This document shows positions 52,629 through 60,309 of a stretch of DNA of 64,000 nucleotides, piece after piece (the stretch's first letter is position 1; every line of letters begins with the position of its first letter). The notes beneath the pieces were generated by a model. The model was not told where the DNA came from and made no database searches. It saw nothing but the letters and a program-made list of their open reading frames with translations. Source of the stretch: Thalassobellus citreus (GTDB lineage Bacteria; Bacteroidota; Bacteroidia; Flavobacteriales; Flavobacteriaceae); assembly GCF_044385915.1 (NCBI RefSeq), contig NZ_JBISCC010000125.1:186001-250000 (forward strand), given 5' to 3'. Made by a program: the position numbers and the translations under genes.

Positions 52629-53186
52629 TTGAAAATAAAGATTGAAAAAGGAAGTCTAATAATGCATTTAGTTGTGTTTTTAATACTTGTTGGAATTTTA
52701 TCATTTGGGATAGGGAAAGTCAATATATATACTATAGTATTCCCATTACTTTTTACTCTTATAAACATCTATTTTGAAGAAGTATATTATCATAAAGTAA
52801 CATCTAAAAGAAGGAAAAAAATTTATGAACTAATATCTGAAAAGTATGGTAATGGAAAAATTACTGAAAATGAACATTTTAAGAGTCTGATTGAAAACAG
52901 GAACATTCTTTTCTACTATCATAGTTCAATCTATAGATTTAGAATAAATAATTTTTTATCAATATACATTGATATATCAGATTTAAATGAAAACATTAAA
53001 CAATTTTGTCGAATTCATTTCCATTGTAAAAAATTAGAAGACCGAGACTATATTTGTTCTAATGTGAGTTATTCTTTATTCAGTAATTCGTTGAAAACAT
53101 TAACTAAAAATTCTGAAAAATCAATCAAGGATATTATTAAGAAAAGTGAAAAATATATTGCTGAAAAGGAACAACAAATACAATAA
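52629..53186 (+). CDS. Orphan membrane protein, function unknown
   Basis: 185 residues from a TTG, or 174 from the ATG at 52662. Two close membrane helices form a hairpin (about 13-50), then a basic loop KVTSKRRKKIYELISEKYG and a soluble domain with IYRFRINNFLSIYIDISDLNENIKQFCRIHFHCKKLEDRDYI and three Cys; the C-terminus is a charged helix. I do not recognise the family. Base composition is even more A/T-rich than its neighbours, and it sits between inverted repeats, so it may be a horizontally acquired cassette. A -7 box TAACTTTG lies at 52522-52529. Confidence 0.6.
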   Translation: MKIKIEKGSLIMHLVVFLILVGILSFGIGKVNIYTIVFPLLFTLINIYFEEVYYHKVTSKRRKKIYELISEKYGNGKITENEHFKSLIENRNILFYYHSSIYRFRINNFLSIYIDISDLNENIKQFCRIHFHCKKLEDRDYICSNVSYSLFSNSLKTLTKNSEKSIKDIIKKSEKYIAEKEQQIQ

Positions 53187-53350
53187 TAAAAGTTAGGAAT
53201 CAGATAAGATTTATATCTTAGGAAAACAGTTTTGAAATACAATATATTAAAAGTTAACATTTCCTACGTTCTGAATAAAGCATTAGGTAACAAAGTATAA
53301 AATTAATGGCTAGTTCTAGCTTACTAAATTAGTACTTAAACGCTCCACTA

Positions 53351-53372
53351 ATATCATACATAAACGTTAAAC
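53351..53372 (-). repeat. Right inverted repeat flanking orphan membrane ORF
   Basis: On the minus strand GTTTAACGT, six bases, ATGATAT, mirroring 52552-52567. An ATTACCTAA-type block (TTACCTAA) also recurs inside both ends, near 52600 and, inverted, near 53286. Confidence 0.5.
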
Positions 53373-53393
53373 AAACCTCATCAAAAAAACACT

Positions 53394-54149
53394 CTACTCC
53401 AACCAAACTTTAAAATCTTTTACACGTTCGCGAGCTACAATAACGTCTTGATCGTTATATGTTTTTAGTTTTATTTGTAAACGCGAATTGGTATAACTTA
53501 CCATATCTTTTATAGCATTTATATTTACAAAGAATTTTCGGTTAATACGGAAAAAGGTTTGTGGCTCTAATTCGTTTTCTAATAACTCGAGCGTGGTATC
53601 TAACAAATAGTTCCTAGCTTCTGATGTATACAAATAAGTACCTTTGTTTTCGCTATAAAAACACTCGATATCATCTATATTTATAAGTTTTAGGTGCTGT
53701 CCTACTTTTACAGAAAAACGTTTTTTATAAGCACGATCTATTGGGTTTACTAGTAGCTTTTTTATGTCGTTAAAATCTAGAGTAACGGCTTGTTTTTGAG
53801 GTGTGCGTGCTTTGTATTTTTCTACAGCGGTTGCTAAATCGTCTTCATCAATTGGTTTTAATAAATAATCGATGCTATTTAATTTGAAGGCTTGAAGCGC
53901 ATATTCATCGTAAGCTGTGGTGAAAATAATAGCGGATTTAATATCTATGGTTTCAAAAATTTCGAACGATAAACCATCGCTTAATTGAATGTCTAGAAAT
54001 ATTAAATCGGGGTGTTCGTTATTTTGAAACCAATTAATAGATTCTTCAACGGAATGCAACATGACTTCTGCTTTTAAATCTAAACTTTGAAGCATACGCT
54101 GTAACCGGCGTGCTGATGGTTTTTCGTCTTCTATAATTATGACCTTCAT
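53394..54149 (-). CDS. LytTR-family response regulator
   Basis: 251 residues. Receiver domain (about 1-115) with IIEDEKPSARR, phosphoacceptor Asp in LIFLDIQLSDG, TTAYDEYALQAF and LLKPID. LytTR domain (about 145-250) with GQHLKLINIDDIECFYSENKGTYLYTSEARNYLLDTTLELLE and FFRINRKFFVNINAI. It pairs with the LytS-type kinase at the far end of the same minus-strand cluster. Between it and the 2TM genes is a 225-base region with a probable structured RNA. Confidence 0.95.
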   Translation of the reverse strand: MKVIIIEDEKPSARRLQRMLQSLDLKAEVMLHSVEESINWFQNNEHPDLIFLDIQLSDGLSFEIFETIDIKSAIIFTTAYDEYALQAFKLNSIDYLLKPIDEDDLATAVEKYKARTPQKQAVTLDFNDIKKLLVNPIDRAYKKRFSVKVGQHLKLINIDDIECFYSENKGTYLYTSEARNYLLDTTLELLENELEPQTFFRINRKFFVNINAIKDMVSYTNSRLQIKLKTYNDQDVIVARERVKDFKVWLE

Positions 54150-54276
54150 TGGTTGATTTGTTTTTTTATGATTTACTTTTACTTGGCTGATAGCGCGTTA
54201 GGGATTGATGCGGCATCCTTTTGTTTTCTTTTTAAATAAAACGAACTTTAAAAACAAGTTCCTAACTTTATTATAG

Positions 54277-54296
54277 ATTCCTGCCTTCGCAGGAAT
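54277..54296. repeat. Short dispersed palindrome, copy 2
   Basis: Identical over 22 bases to the element at 42110-42129, with arms ATTCCTGC and GCAGGAAT around CTTC. Confidence 0.75.
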
Positions 54297-54326
54297 GACA
54301 AAACAAAAGATATAGCGGAAAGCCCG

Positions 54327-54359
54327 ACCTTTATCCTGAACTTAATTCAGGATAAAGGT
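54327..54359. repeat. 14-bp perfect inverted repeat
   Basis: ACCTTTATCCTGAA and TTCAGGATAAAGGT around CTTAA. A second palindrome inside the putative RNA element. Confidence 0.75.
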
Positions 54360-54374
54360 AACGCCCAAATTATA

Positions 54375-54683
54375 TTATTTATTTTTTTGTTGCTTTTCTA
54401 TATGTTCTTTAATTTTTCGTTCTTCCCAACTTTTATTAAAAATTCTTTTTCCTTTAAAAACGTTACGACCATGTAATATTATAAAGACTGTCCACGCTAC
54501 TATAACCCAAATATCGAACCACACAAAAAAGTTTCTGTACGGGCCAGCTGCGATATATATATTAAACAAAAGGAGCATTACTATAATGATATAACCCACT
54601 AAGTGAATATAAAAAATTTGAATACTTTTTACTTTTTCTTTAGCTTTTATATAGCTTTCGTTTTTTTCGTTTGAAGTTTTCAT
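54375..54683 (-). CDS. 2TM-domain protein, copy 4 (stand-alone)
   Basis: 102 residues from the ATG at 54683, 4 bases after the previous stop; a longer frame to 54785 overlaps that gene and is rejected. The 2TM pattern: short charged start YIKAKEKVKSIQIFYIHLVGY, two helices (about 28-48 and 58-78), then RNVFKGKRIFNKSWEERKIKEHIEK. The final W-E-x-x-K-I motif is shared by all four copies. The most diverged of the set. Function unknown, probably partner or modulator of the kinase. Confidence 0.8.
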   Translation of the reverse strand: MKTSNEKNESYIKAKEKVKSIQIFYIHLVGYIIIVMLLLFNIYIAAGPYRNFFVWFDIWVIVAWTVFIILHGRNVFKGKRIFNKSWEERKIKEHIEKQQKNK

Positions 54684-54687
54684 AAGA

Positions 54688-55029
54688 CTATTCAAATTTA
54701 TGTTTTTCGCTTTCTTTTTCGTTTTCCATGAATTCTTGAATCTTTCTATTTTCCCACGATTTACTAAAAAATAGGCTTTTACCAAATACCATTATAGCAT
54801 GAAAACCCAAACCTATTCCCCAAAAAATGGGTGTTGCAAAGACACCAAAATTCCAGATATCCCCTCCAGAATTCTTTACAATCATTACAATAATGAAAAT
54901 ATTTACGACTACATACCAGAAGGCATGCCAATAGAATCCTTTAATATCTTTAAGCCGTTGTTGGGCTCTTAAATAAGCGCTTTCTTTATGATACTGACTT
55001 GATTTATTATTATAATCTGAATTTTTCAT
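54688..55029 (-). CDS. 2TM-domain protein, copy 3 (stand-alone)
   Basis: 113 residues. YLRAQQRLKDIKGFYWHAFWYVVVNIFIIVMI, a loop with GGDIWNFGVFATPIFWGIGLGFHAI and the closing SWENRKIQEFMENE repeat the copy pattern. Two membrane helices with both termini cytoplasmic are likely. It follows copy 2 by 11 bases. Confidence 0.85.
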   Translation of the reverse strand: MKNSDYNNKSSQYHKESAYLRAQQRLKDIKGFYWHAFWYVVVNIFIIVMIVKNSGGDIWNFGVFATPIFWGIGLGFHAIMVFGKSLFFSKSWENRKIQEFMENEKESEKHKFE

Positions 55030-55040
55030 GATGTGTCAAT

Positions 55041-55346
55041 TTAATTCCAACGCTCTTTTTCTTCTTGATTCATAAACTCTCGCAACTTGCGCTCTTCCCA
55101 TTTACGTCCTAAAACACCATTGTTTACAAATATGTGGTAGGCATGAATGCTTAATCCTAACCCCCAACCGGCTAACGGAAACCAAAACCACTGAAAGCCC
55201 CATGAGGTTTTGTAATTAATAAATATTAAAAAAGGAATAACTAAGCAATAGGATGCTAGATTAGAATAAAACCCTTTTAAATCGTCTAACCTCTTTCTAG
55301 CTCTTAGGTATTTAGTATCTGTTTCTTTATTTGGTAATCTTTCCAT
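55041..55346 (-). CDS. 2TM-domain protein, copy 2 (stand-alone)
   Basis: 101 residues. YLRARKRLDDLKGFYSNLASYCLVIPFLIFINYKTSW, then WFWFPLAGWGLGLSIHAYHIFVNNGVLGRKWEERKLREFMNQEEKERWN. Its membrane part is nearly the same as the domain fused to the kinase just upstream (SYCLVIPFLIFINYKTSW and WFWFP.AGWGLGL are shared), so one is a recent copy of the other. It starts 13 bases after the kinase stop. Confidence 0.88.
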   Translation of the reverse strand: MERLPNKETDTKYLRARKRLDDLKGFYSNLASYCLVIPFLIFINYKTSWGFQWFWFPLAGWGLGLSIHAYHIFVNNGVLGRKWEERKLREFMNQEEKERWN

Positions 55347-55359
55347 AATTTCTAATTCT

Positions 55360-56700
55360 TTAGTTCCAACGATCTTCTTCCTCGTCCTGCATGAACTCTT
55401 TTATCTTTTTTTCTTCCCAACGTCTTCCAAATGCTTTATCGTTAACAAACACTCTAAAGCCTTGAATGATTAACCCCAATCCCCAACCTGCCATAGGAAA
55501 CCAAAACCAATGAAAGTCCCATGAGGTTTTATAATTAATGAATATTAAAAAAGGAATAACTAAACAATACGATATTAAACTGTAATAAAATCCTTTTAGT
55601 TCGTCTACATGATTACGTGCACGCAAATAACTATCGTCTATTATTGATTCTGATTCTGGTCTTATAACTGATATTTGTTTGGTTAGCATGGGTATGGCTA
55701 CTGCAAACCTTTTTGCTTCTTTATTTATATCTATTTTTCTATTGGTTAACAAATTATAACGTTGCATAATATTACTTAAACCTACACCGCTACTCTTTTT
55801 TACTATTTGTTTGGGTTGCAAATTATTTTCTACAACTAAGCTACCATCATCTTCGTAAATCTTAATATGCAAAGGACTATTGGCTGTTACTATATTATGT
55901 TTTACAGCATTCTCTAAAAGTAATTGCAATGATAATGGCACCACTTTACTTTCTGGGTTTGATGCTTTTTCGGGCATGGTAAACACAATACTATCTTCAA
56001 ACCGCATTTTTAGTAAAGACATATAAGTTTTTGCAAATTTAAGCTCCTCGTCTACCGTAACTAATTCTTTATTTTTTTGTTCTAAAACATAACGATACAC
56101 TTTAGACAATGACGTTGTAAACCGTTGAGCATTATCTGGATTTTCTTCAATTAAGCTGGTTAGTACGTTTAAACTATTGAATAAAAAATGTGGATCTAAC
56201 TGATTTTTTAAAGCATCAAACTTGGCATTTGCTGTTCCTGCTATTACCTTTTGTTCTTTTATTTTATTTTGCTGATACTTATTATAAAAATAAACAAAAT
56301 GAAAAATAATTACAATTGTTAAGGTTATCCATAATCCGAATTGATAATTTGAGATTTTTTCATTAGCTATAAAATCTACAAATGTTTTACCATTCATTAA
56401 AATCTCTGTTAACATTCTTAGGAAAAACAAACCAATTAATGTGATAACCGTTGAACTAACAATTCCAATAACTGTACGCTTTATAGTATCTTCTTTTTTC
56501 CATTTACGCTTATTCATGAAGTCGAAAAAAGTCATATTTGAATACCCTAACACAAAAGCATATAGCTGATAAAACATAAAATTAACCACAGCTTCATTTA
56601 TACTATTGAAATTAAACCCTTCATAAAATAAATTACCAATAACAAATACAGCACAACCAATTATAAAAGTAATGATGATATTTTTAGCTGATTTTGTCAT
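55360..56700 (-). CDS. LytS/His_kinase-type sensor kinase with a C-terminal 2TM domain
   Basis: 446 residues. Four N-terminal membrane helices (about 7-27, 40-60, 75-95, 120-140), then the His_kinase core with His171 in LKNQLDPHFLFNSLNVL, N box LLLENAVKHNI and Gly-rich SSGVGLSNIMQRYNLL, ending near 340. A further 2TM domain follows (about 358-446, YLRARNHVDELKGFYYSLISYCLVIPF, WEEKKIKEFMQDEEEDRWN). The fusion returns the chain to the membrane after the catalytic core, which is unusual for a kinase of this type. The response regulator at 53394-54149 is the likely partner. Confidence 0.92.
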   Translation of the reverse strand: MTKSAKNIIITFIIGCAVFVIGNLFYEGFNFNSINEAVVNFMFYQLYAFVLGYSNMTFFDFMNKRKWKKEDTIKRTVIGIVSSTVITLIGLFFLRMLTEILMNGKTFVDFIANEKISNYQFGLWITLTIVIIFHFVYFYNKYQQNKIKEQKVIAGTANAKFDALKNQLDPHFLFNSLNVLTSLIEENPDNAQRFTTSLSKVYRYVLEQKNKELVTVDEELKFAKTYMSLLKMRFEDSIVFTMPEKASNPESKVVPLSLQLLLENAVKHNIVTANSPLHIKIYEDDGSLVVENNLQPKQIVKKSSGVGLSNIMQRYNLLTNRKIDINKEAKRFAVAIPMLTKQISVIRPESESIIDDSYLRARNHVDELKGFYYSLISYCLVIPFLIFINYKTSWDFHWFWFPMAGWGLGLIIQGFRVFVNDKAFGRRWEEKKIKEFMQDEEEDRWN

Positions 56701-56724
56701 AATATATTTTTAATGTTTTTTGTT

Positions 56725-57345
56725 TTATTTTCCACAAGATTCCAAAACTTGCACAGCACGTTCTTTTCCCCAATTTGGATGAAATGGTGTTTCTGGTTTA
56801 AAGTTAGCAAAAAGTTCTATGGCACGTTCTAAATCTTTACAAAATGGTGTGGTGTCTTGTCCAAAATATTTTGCTCCTCCCATATCCCACTCTGCTTTAC
56901 AATAAACCACTCTTGGGTTTTCTGGAGCTATTTGTGCTGCTTTAGTGTAAAGTTCAACAACTTTTCCTGATAATGTCATACCATAAGTAGCGCCATCATA
57001 AGCTACCCATGCAGTATGCAATAAGGCTTGCATTACCATAATCTCTGGGTTATCTTTTGAAATTGCTGTGGCATCGTTAATTAAATCTTGTGCTTTTTTA
57101 AGCTTTTCAGATAGTCTTTTTTCGTCTTTTTCTCCAAAACTACTCACAATATTAACCTGCGCCGCATAATACGGTGGTAACCAATCATCTGGTTCTGCTT
57201 TAGCAATACGTTCAAATAAATTTGCTGCTTCAATTGGATTGCTTCCCCATAATTCGAAAGCTTTTTGCATTCCTTTTTCATAATTAGTTTGAGCAGTTGT
57301 TAATACTGACACTAATAATGTTGCAATAATAATTACATGTTTCAT
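56725..57345 (-). CDS. Secreted TPR-like protein preceding the kinase
   Basis: 206 residues. A signal peptide (1-18, ending TTA) is followed by helical repeats of TPR type: AFELWGSNPIEAANLFERIAKAEPDDWLPPYYAAQ, KAQDLINDATAISKDNPEIMVMQALL and KAAQIAPENPRVVYCKAEWDMG. Two Cys near the end (FCKDLERA, ESCGK) could form a disulfide in the periplasm. First gene of the run, 24 bases before the kinase. It may supply the signal to the kinase, but no ligand motif is visible. Confidence 0.75.
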   Translation of the reverse strand: MKHVIIIATLLVSVLTTAQTNYEKGMQKAFELWGSNPIEAANLFERIAKAEPDDWLPPYYAAQVNIVSSFGEKDEKRLSEKLKKAQDLINDATAISKDNPEIMVMQALLHTAWVAYDGATYGMTLSGKVVELYTKAAQIAPENPRVVYCKAEWDMGGAKYFGQDTTPFCKDLERAIELFANFKPETPFHPNWGKERAVQVLESCGK

Positions 57346-57474
57346 TTTATTTCTGTTTTAATTATGAAACAAATATCTAACGTAACTACATGTTTATAAA
57401 AAGTGAATGACCCAACTGTTATTTTTTTAGGATGAAATGTAACAACTTTGAAACATCTAATTTTAAAGCATAAA

Positions 57475-57512
57475 AAAAATCAAGAAGCAGTGGGAGGCTC
57501 CTTGATTTTTTC
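57475..57512 (-). terminator. Terminator after tonB
   Basis: AAAAAATCAAG (about 57475-57484) and CTTGATTTTTT (57501-57511) with a 16-base loop rich in G, on the minus strand after the TonB stop. Confidence 0.7.
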
Positions 57513-57542
57513 GGTTTAAAACTAATTACTAATTACAAAATA

Positions 57543-58280
57543 TTATCCTTCTTGATATTTAAAAAATATAGGTACTGCGTAAGCTACTTTTACAGCTCTA
57601 CCACGCTGTTTCCCTGGTTTCATTTTTGGTAATAACTTTATTATACGCTCTGCTTCTTTTTCTAAAATTCTATCTGGCCCTCTAGAACGCACATTGGTTG
57701 TAACACCATCTGAACCTATGACAAAAACAACTGACACGCGTCCTTGTATACCTAAATCTAGAGCAGATTGTGGGTAATTAAAATGTTTTACAACATGCTC
57801 TTGTACCTTTTTCTGAAAACAATCTTTTGTTGCTTGCCTAGACAATCCTTCGCAACCAGGATAAACTGGTACATTTTCAATAATAGCAAAAGCAACTTCT
57901 ACATCTTCATATACTTCTTCTACATTAACATCACCAACACCAACAATATCAACATCTTGAATAGCATCATTTTGATCTGTTTCAGTGCTTTCAAAAACAG
58001 TTTCTACTACCTCTTCTTCATCTTCAACAATCTGTATTGACTCTTGAATTATTGCAGGAGGTGGCGGCGGTGGAGGTGGCGGCGTATTTATATTTACTAT
58101 TGGTATTTCTTCTTCTACTTCTGCTTCTACATTTAGAATTTCCAAAGCAATATTATCTTTCTCATATGTTTTGTATTCTAAAGATCTCCATGTTAATAAT
58201 AGCATTAAATTGAGACCAATAGCAAAATACAAACCGCTATTGCGACCTATTTCCAATTGTGGATTCTTTTTAGCTTCCAT
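57543..58280 (-). CDS. TonB energy-transducer family protein
   Basis: 245 residues from the ATG at 58280; the in-frame TTG at 58289 is less likely. One N-terminal membrane helix (about 15-33, GLYFAIGLNLMLLLTWRSLEY), a proline run PPPPPPPPP near 68 and an acidic spacer of Glu/Asp/Val, then the TonB C-terminal domain (about 135-245, VPVYPGC, YPQSALDLGIQGRVSVVFVIGSDG, EAERIIKLLPKMKPGKQRGRAVKVAYAVPIFFKY). It spans the periplasm to power outer-membrane receptors such as the SusC-type one at 1-2785. No exbB or exbD lies beside it. Confidence 0.92.
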   Translation of the reverse strand: MEAKKNPQLEIGRNSGLYFAIGLNLMLLLTWRSLEYKTYEKDNIALEILNVEAEVEEEIPIVNINTPPPPPPPPPAIIQESIQIVEDEEEVVETVFESTETDQNDAIQDVDIVGVGDVNVEEVYEDVEVAFAIIENVPVYPGCEGLSRQATKDCFQKKVQEHVVKHFNYPQSALDLGIQGRVSVVFVIGSDGVTTNVRSRGPDRILEKEAERIIKLLPKMKPGKQRGRAVKVAYAVPIFFKYQEG

Positions 58281-58330
58281 GACAATCAAAATTTAATACT
58301 ATAAAAATATTTGAATTATCAATAAATAAG

Positions 58331-58346
58331 TATGATAATTATCATA
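58331..58346. promoter_or_regulatory. 16-bp palindrome upstream of tonB (Fur-like?)
   Basis: TATGATAATTATCATA is a perfect palindrome containing TGATAA and TTATCA, 50 bases before the tonB start. It is like half-sites of a Fur box but shorter than the standard 15- or 19-bp box. Confidence 0.4.
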
Positions 58347-58633
58347 TTCTTAAAAAAAATGATTTTTACTTTTTATTCAATAAGCATTTATTACAAGTCT
58401 TTAATTTGCACAAATAAAACATTCGAAGCAATTACTATAACTATTGTTGCATAAGAACTAAGTTATAACCTTTAGTAATATTTTTAATTTATATTAGATT
58501 TTAAAACTAAAAAGCGTTGTAAAACAATCATAAAATAAGACTTTAAAAAACAATCAAAACTGCTTTAAAAAGAATATAATCATTGGAAGAATTCCATGAA
58601 AAAACAAAACAAAAACTCAATATCAAATTTGTT

Positions 58634-58641
58634 TACATTTG
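58634..58641 (+). promoter_or_regulatory. -7 promoter box for GPH transporter gene
   Basis: TACATTTG matches TAnnTTTG, 23 bases before the ATG at 58664. It lies inside an inverted pair TCAAAT...ATTTGA, which might be a regulator site. Confidence 0.55.
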
Positions 58642-58663
58642 AGTTTTTAGAAAACAACTATTG

Positions 58664-60277
58664 ATGGATATTAATGAAAAGATTTCGTTAAAAGAAAAAA
58701 TAGGTTACGCATTAGGTGATGGCGCTGCTAATATTGCATGGAGAGGGGTAGCAACCTTTTTGTTCATATTTTATACAGATGTATTTGGCTTAAGCCCTGT
58801 TACAGTTGGTGTTTTAATGCTAGTTGCCAGATCGAGTGATGGTATTAGTGATGTATTAATGGGTATTATTGGAGACCGCACAAAATCTAAATACGGGAAA
58901 TTTAGACCTTGGATTTTATGGACAGCCATTCCTCTTGGAGTTATTCTTTCCTTATTATTTACAAGTCCAGAACTTGGCGCTAACGGAAAAATAGTTTACG
59001 CATACATAACATATATATTTTTCACATTAATATATACCGCAAACAACATTCCTTATGGCGCCCTTATGGCAGTAATGACTGGTAATGACAAAGAACGAAC
59101 CAGTATAGGCTCTTTTAGAATGGTTGGTGCTTTTGGAGGTGGCATGCTAGTACAAGGCGCTTTACTTTTTTTAGTAGCATATTTTGGAAATGTAAATCCA
59201 ACAATTGATGTTACAAAATTAGAAGACGAAAAATTCAAAATCGAAGTATCATCGGCAAAAGATGTTGAACATGTTAACATTAAAACCGAAAATGGTATAG
59301 CTTTATTTACTTGGGATGATGCAAATATCAAAATAGATGATGACACATCTACACCTGGTAAAAGCTTTGAAATGATTGAGAATGAAAAATATACTTTCTT
59401 AGTTACCGGCGAAAAAAATATAACAGCTAGTAATATTTCAATTATAGACCAAAAACAAGGTTATAGCAAGTCTATGTATATCATGTCGGCTATACTTGCT
59501 TTACTAATACTAGTCACTTTTTCTTCAACTAAAGAAAGAGTACAACCGCCTAAAAATCAAAAAACTAATTTAGGTCAAGATTTCAAAGATTTATTTCGTA
59601 ATAAACCTTGGTTAGTATTACTTGCCATCGGCCTCTTATTTAATATATACAACTCCATAAAACAAGGAATTGTAATTATATACTTTACCCATTATTTAAA
59701 CGACCAATTACTATCAGCATCTTATTTGGTTGGTTTAATGATAGCCTCTATTGCTGGTGCTTTTTTTACTGCACCTCTAAGCATAAAATTCGGAAAACGT
59801 AATTTGTTTATTTATGCTTTAATTTTTTCTGGAGCCGTAAATGCCTTATTAATGTTTTGTAATGCTGAGGATATTGGAGCCATTTTCACTATTGGTATTA
59901 TTTCCGAGTTTGCAGCAGCAATTTTTCCAACACTTTTCTTTGTTATGTTAGGTGATGCGGCAGATTTCTCTGAATGGAAAAACGGACGACGCGCTACAGG
60001 ACTTATATACTCAGCAGGGTCATTTGCCACAAAATTTGGAGGCGGTATTGCTGGTGCTATTATTGGGTTAACATTAGGCGCTTTTAATTACAACGGACAA
60101 GATACATTAGCGATTCAAGGTGCTATACCAGGCATGATTATGTTAATGAGTTGGATTCCTTCTATTATTGCTATTCTTGCAGCAGGCCTTATGTTGCTTT
60201 ACCCTTTAAACAGTAAAAAGATGAATGAGATTTCTACCGAATTAAATAACAGACGAATTCAACTAGAAGATAATTAG
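58664..60277 (+). CDS. GPH-family (MelB-like) sugar:cation symporter with a large inserted loop
   Basis: 537 residues from the ATG at 58664; the in-frame TTG is one codon earlier. Major-facilitator fold of the glycoside-pentoside-hexuronide family: EKIGYALGDGAANIAWRG, VGVLMLVARSSDGISDVLMGIIGDRTKSKYGKFRPWIL and, in the second half, EFAAAIFPTLFFVMLGDAADFSEWKNGRRATG. An insertion of about 90 residues (about 177-268, rich in Asp, Glu, Lys and beta-strand) lies between helices 5 and 6. It would sit outside the membrane, most likely periplasmic. Next to a beta-glucosidase gene, it probably imports a beta-glucoside. Confidence 0.9.
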   Translation: MDINEKISLKEKIGYALGDGAANIAWRGVATFLFIFYTDVFGLSPVTVGVLMLVARSSDGISDVLMGIIGDRTKSKYGKFRPWILWTAIPLGVILSLLFTSPELGANGKIVYAYITYIFFTLIYTANNIPYGALMAVMTGNDKERTSIGSFRMVGAFGGGMLVQGALLFLVAYFGNVNPTIDVTKLEDEKFKIEVSSAKDVEHVNIKTENGIALFTWDDANIKIDDDTSTPGKSFEMIENEKYTFLVTGEKNITASNISIIDQKQGYSKSMYIMSAILALLILVTFSSTKERVQPPKNQKTNLGQDFKDLFRNKPWLVLLAIGLLFNIYNSIKQGIVIIYFTHYLNDQLLSASYLVGLMIASIAGAFFTAPLSIKFGKRNLFIYALIFSGAVNALLMFCNAEDIGAIFTIGIISEFAAAIFPTLFFVMLGDAADFSEWKNGRRATGLIYSAGSFATKFGGGIAGAIIGLTLGAFNYNGQDTLAIQGAIPGMIMLMSWIPSIIAILAAGLMLLYPLNSKKMNEISTELNNRRIQLEDN

Positions 60278-60309
60278 CATATTTACAAGAACAAGATAGA
60301 TTCAAAAAA

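Larger units (their letters stand above)
54193..54367 (+). ncRNA. Probable conserved structured RNA element (Flavo-1-like), with embedded palindromes
   Basis: The 5' block GCGTTAGGGATTGATGCGGC and the 3' block AAGATATAGCGGAAAGCCCG, ending in GGTAACGCCC, look to me like a recurrent intergenic element of Flavobacteria, possibly the Rfam Flavo-1 motif (from memory, tentative). GCGTTA (54195-54200) pairs with TAACGC (54359-54364), and GGG with CCC inside that. Two palindromes lie in the loops: ATTCCTGC/GCAGGAAT (54277-54296) and a 14-bp perfect arm pair (54327-54340 and 54346-54359). It separates the LytTR gene from the 2TM genes and reads on the opposite strand. Confidence 0.5.
58290..58660. other. 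Divergent intergenic region between tonB and GPH transporter genes
   Basis: About 370 bases, very A/T-rich, with the palindrome at 58331-58346 on the tonB side and the promoter box at 58634-58641 on the transporter side. I see no gene or other structure. Confidence 0.5.

Noticed and set aside
52552..53372. Complete integron cassette
   Set aside because: The core-like heptamers lie at opposite ends of the ORF instead of in one attC hairpin after it, and no integrase or cassette array is seen; kept only as an inverted-repeat finding.
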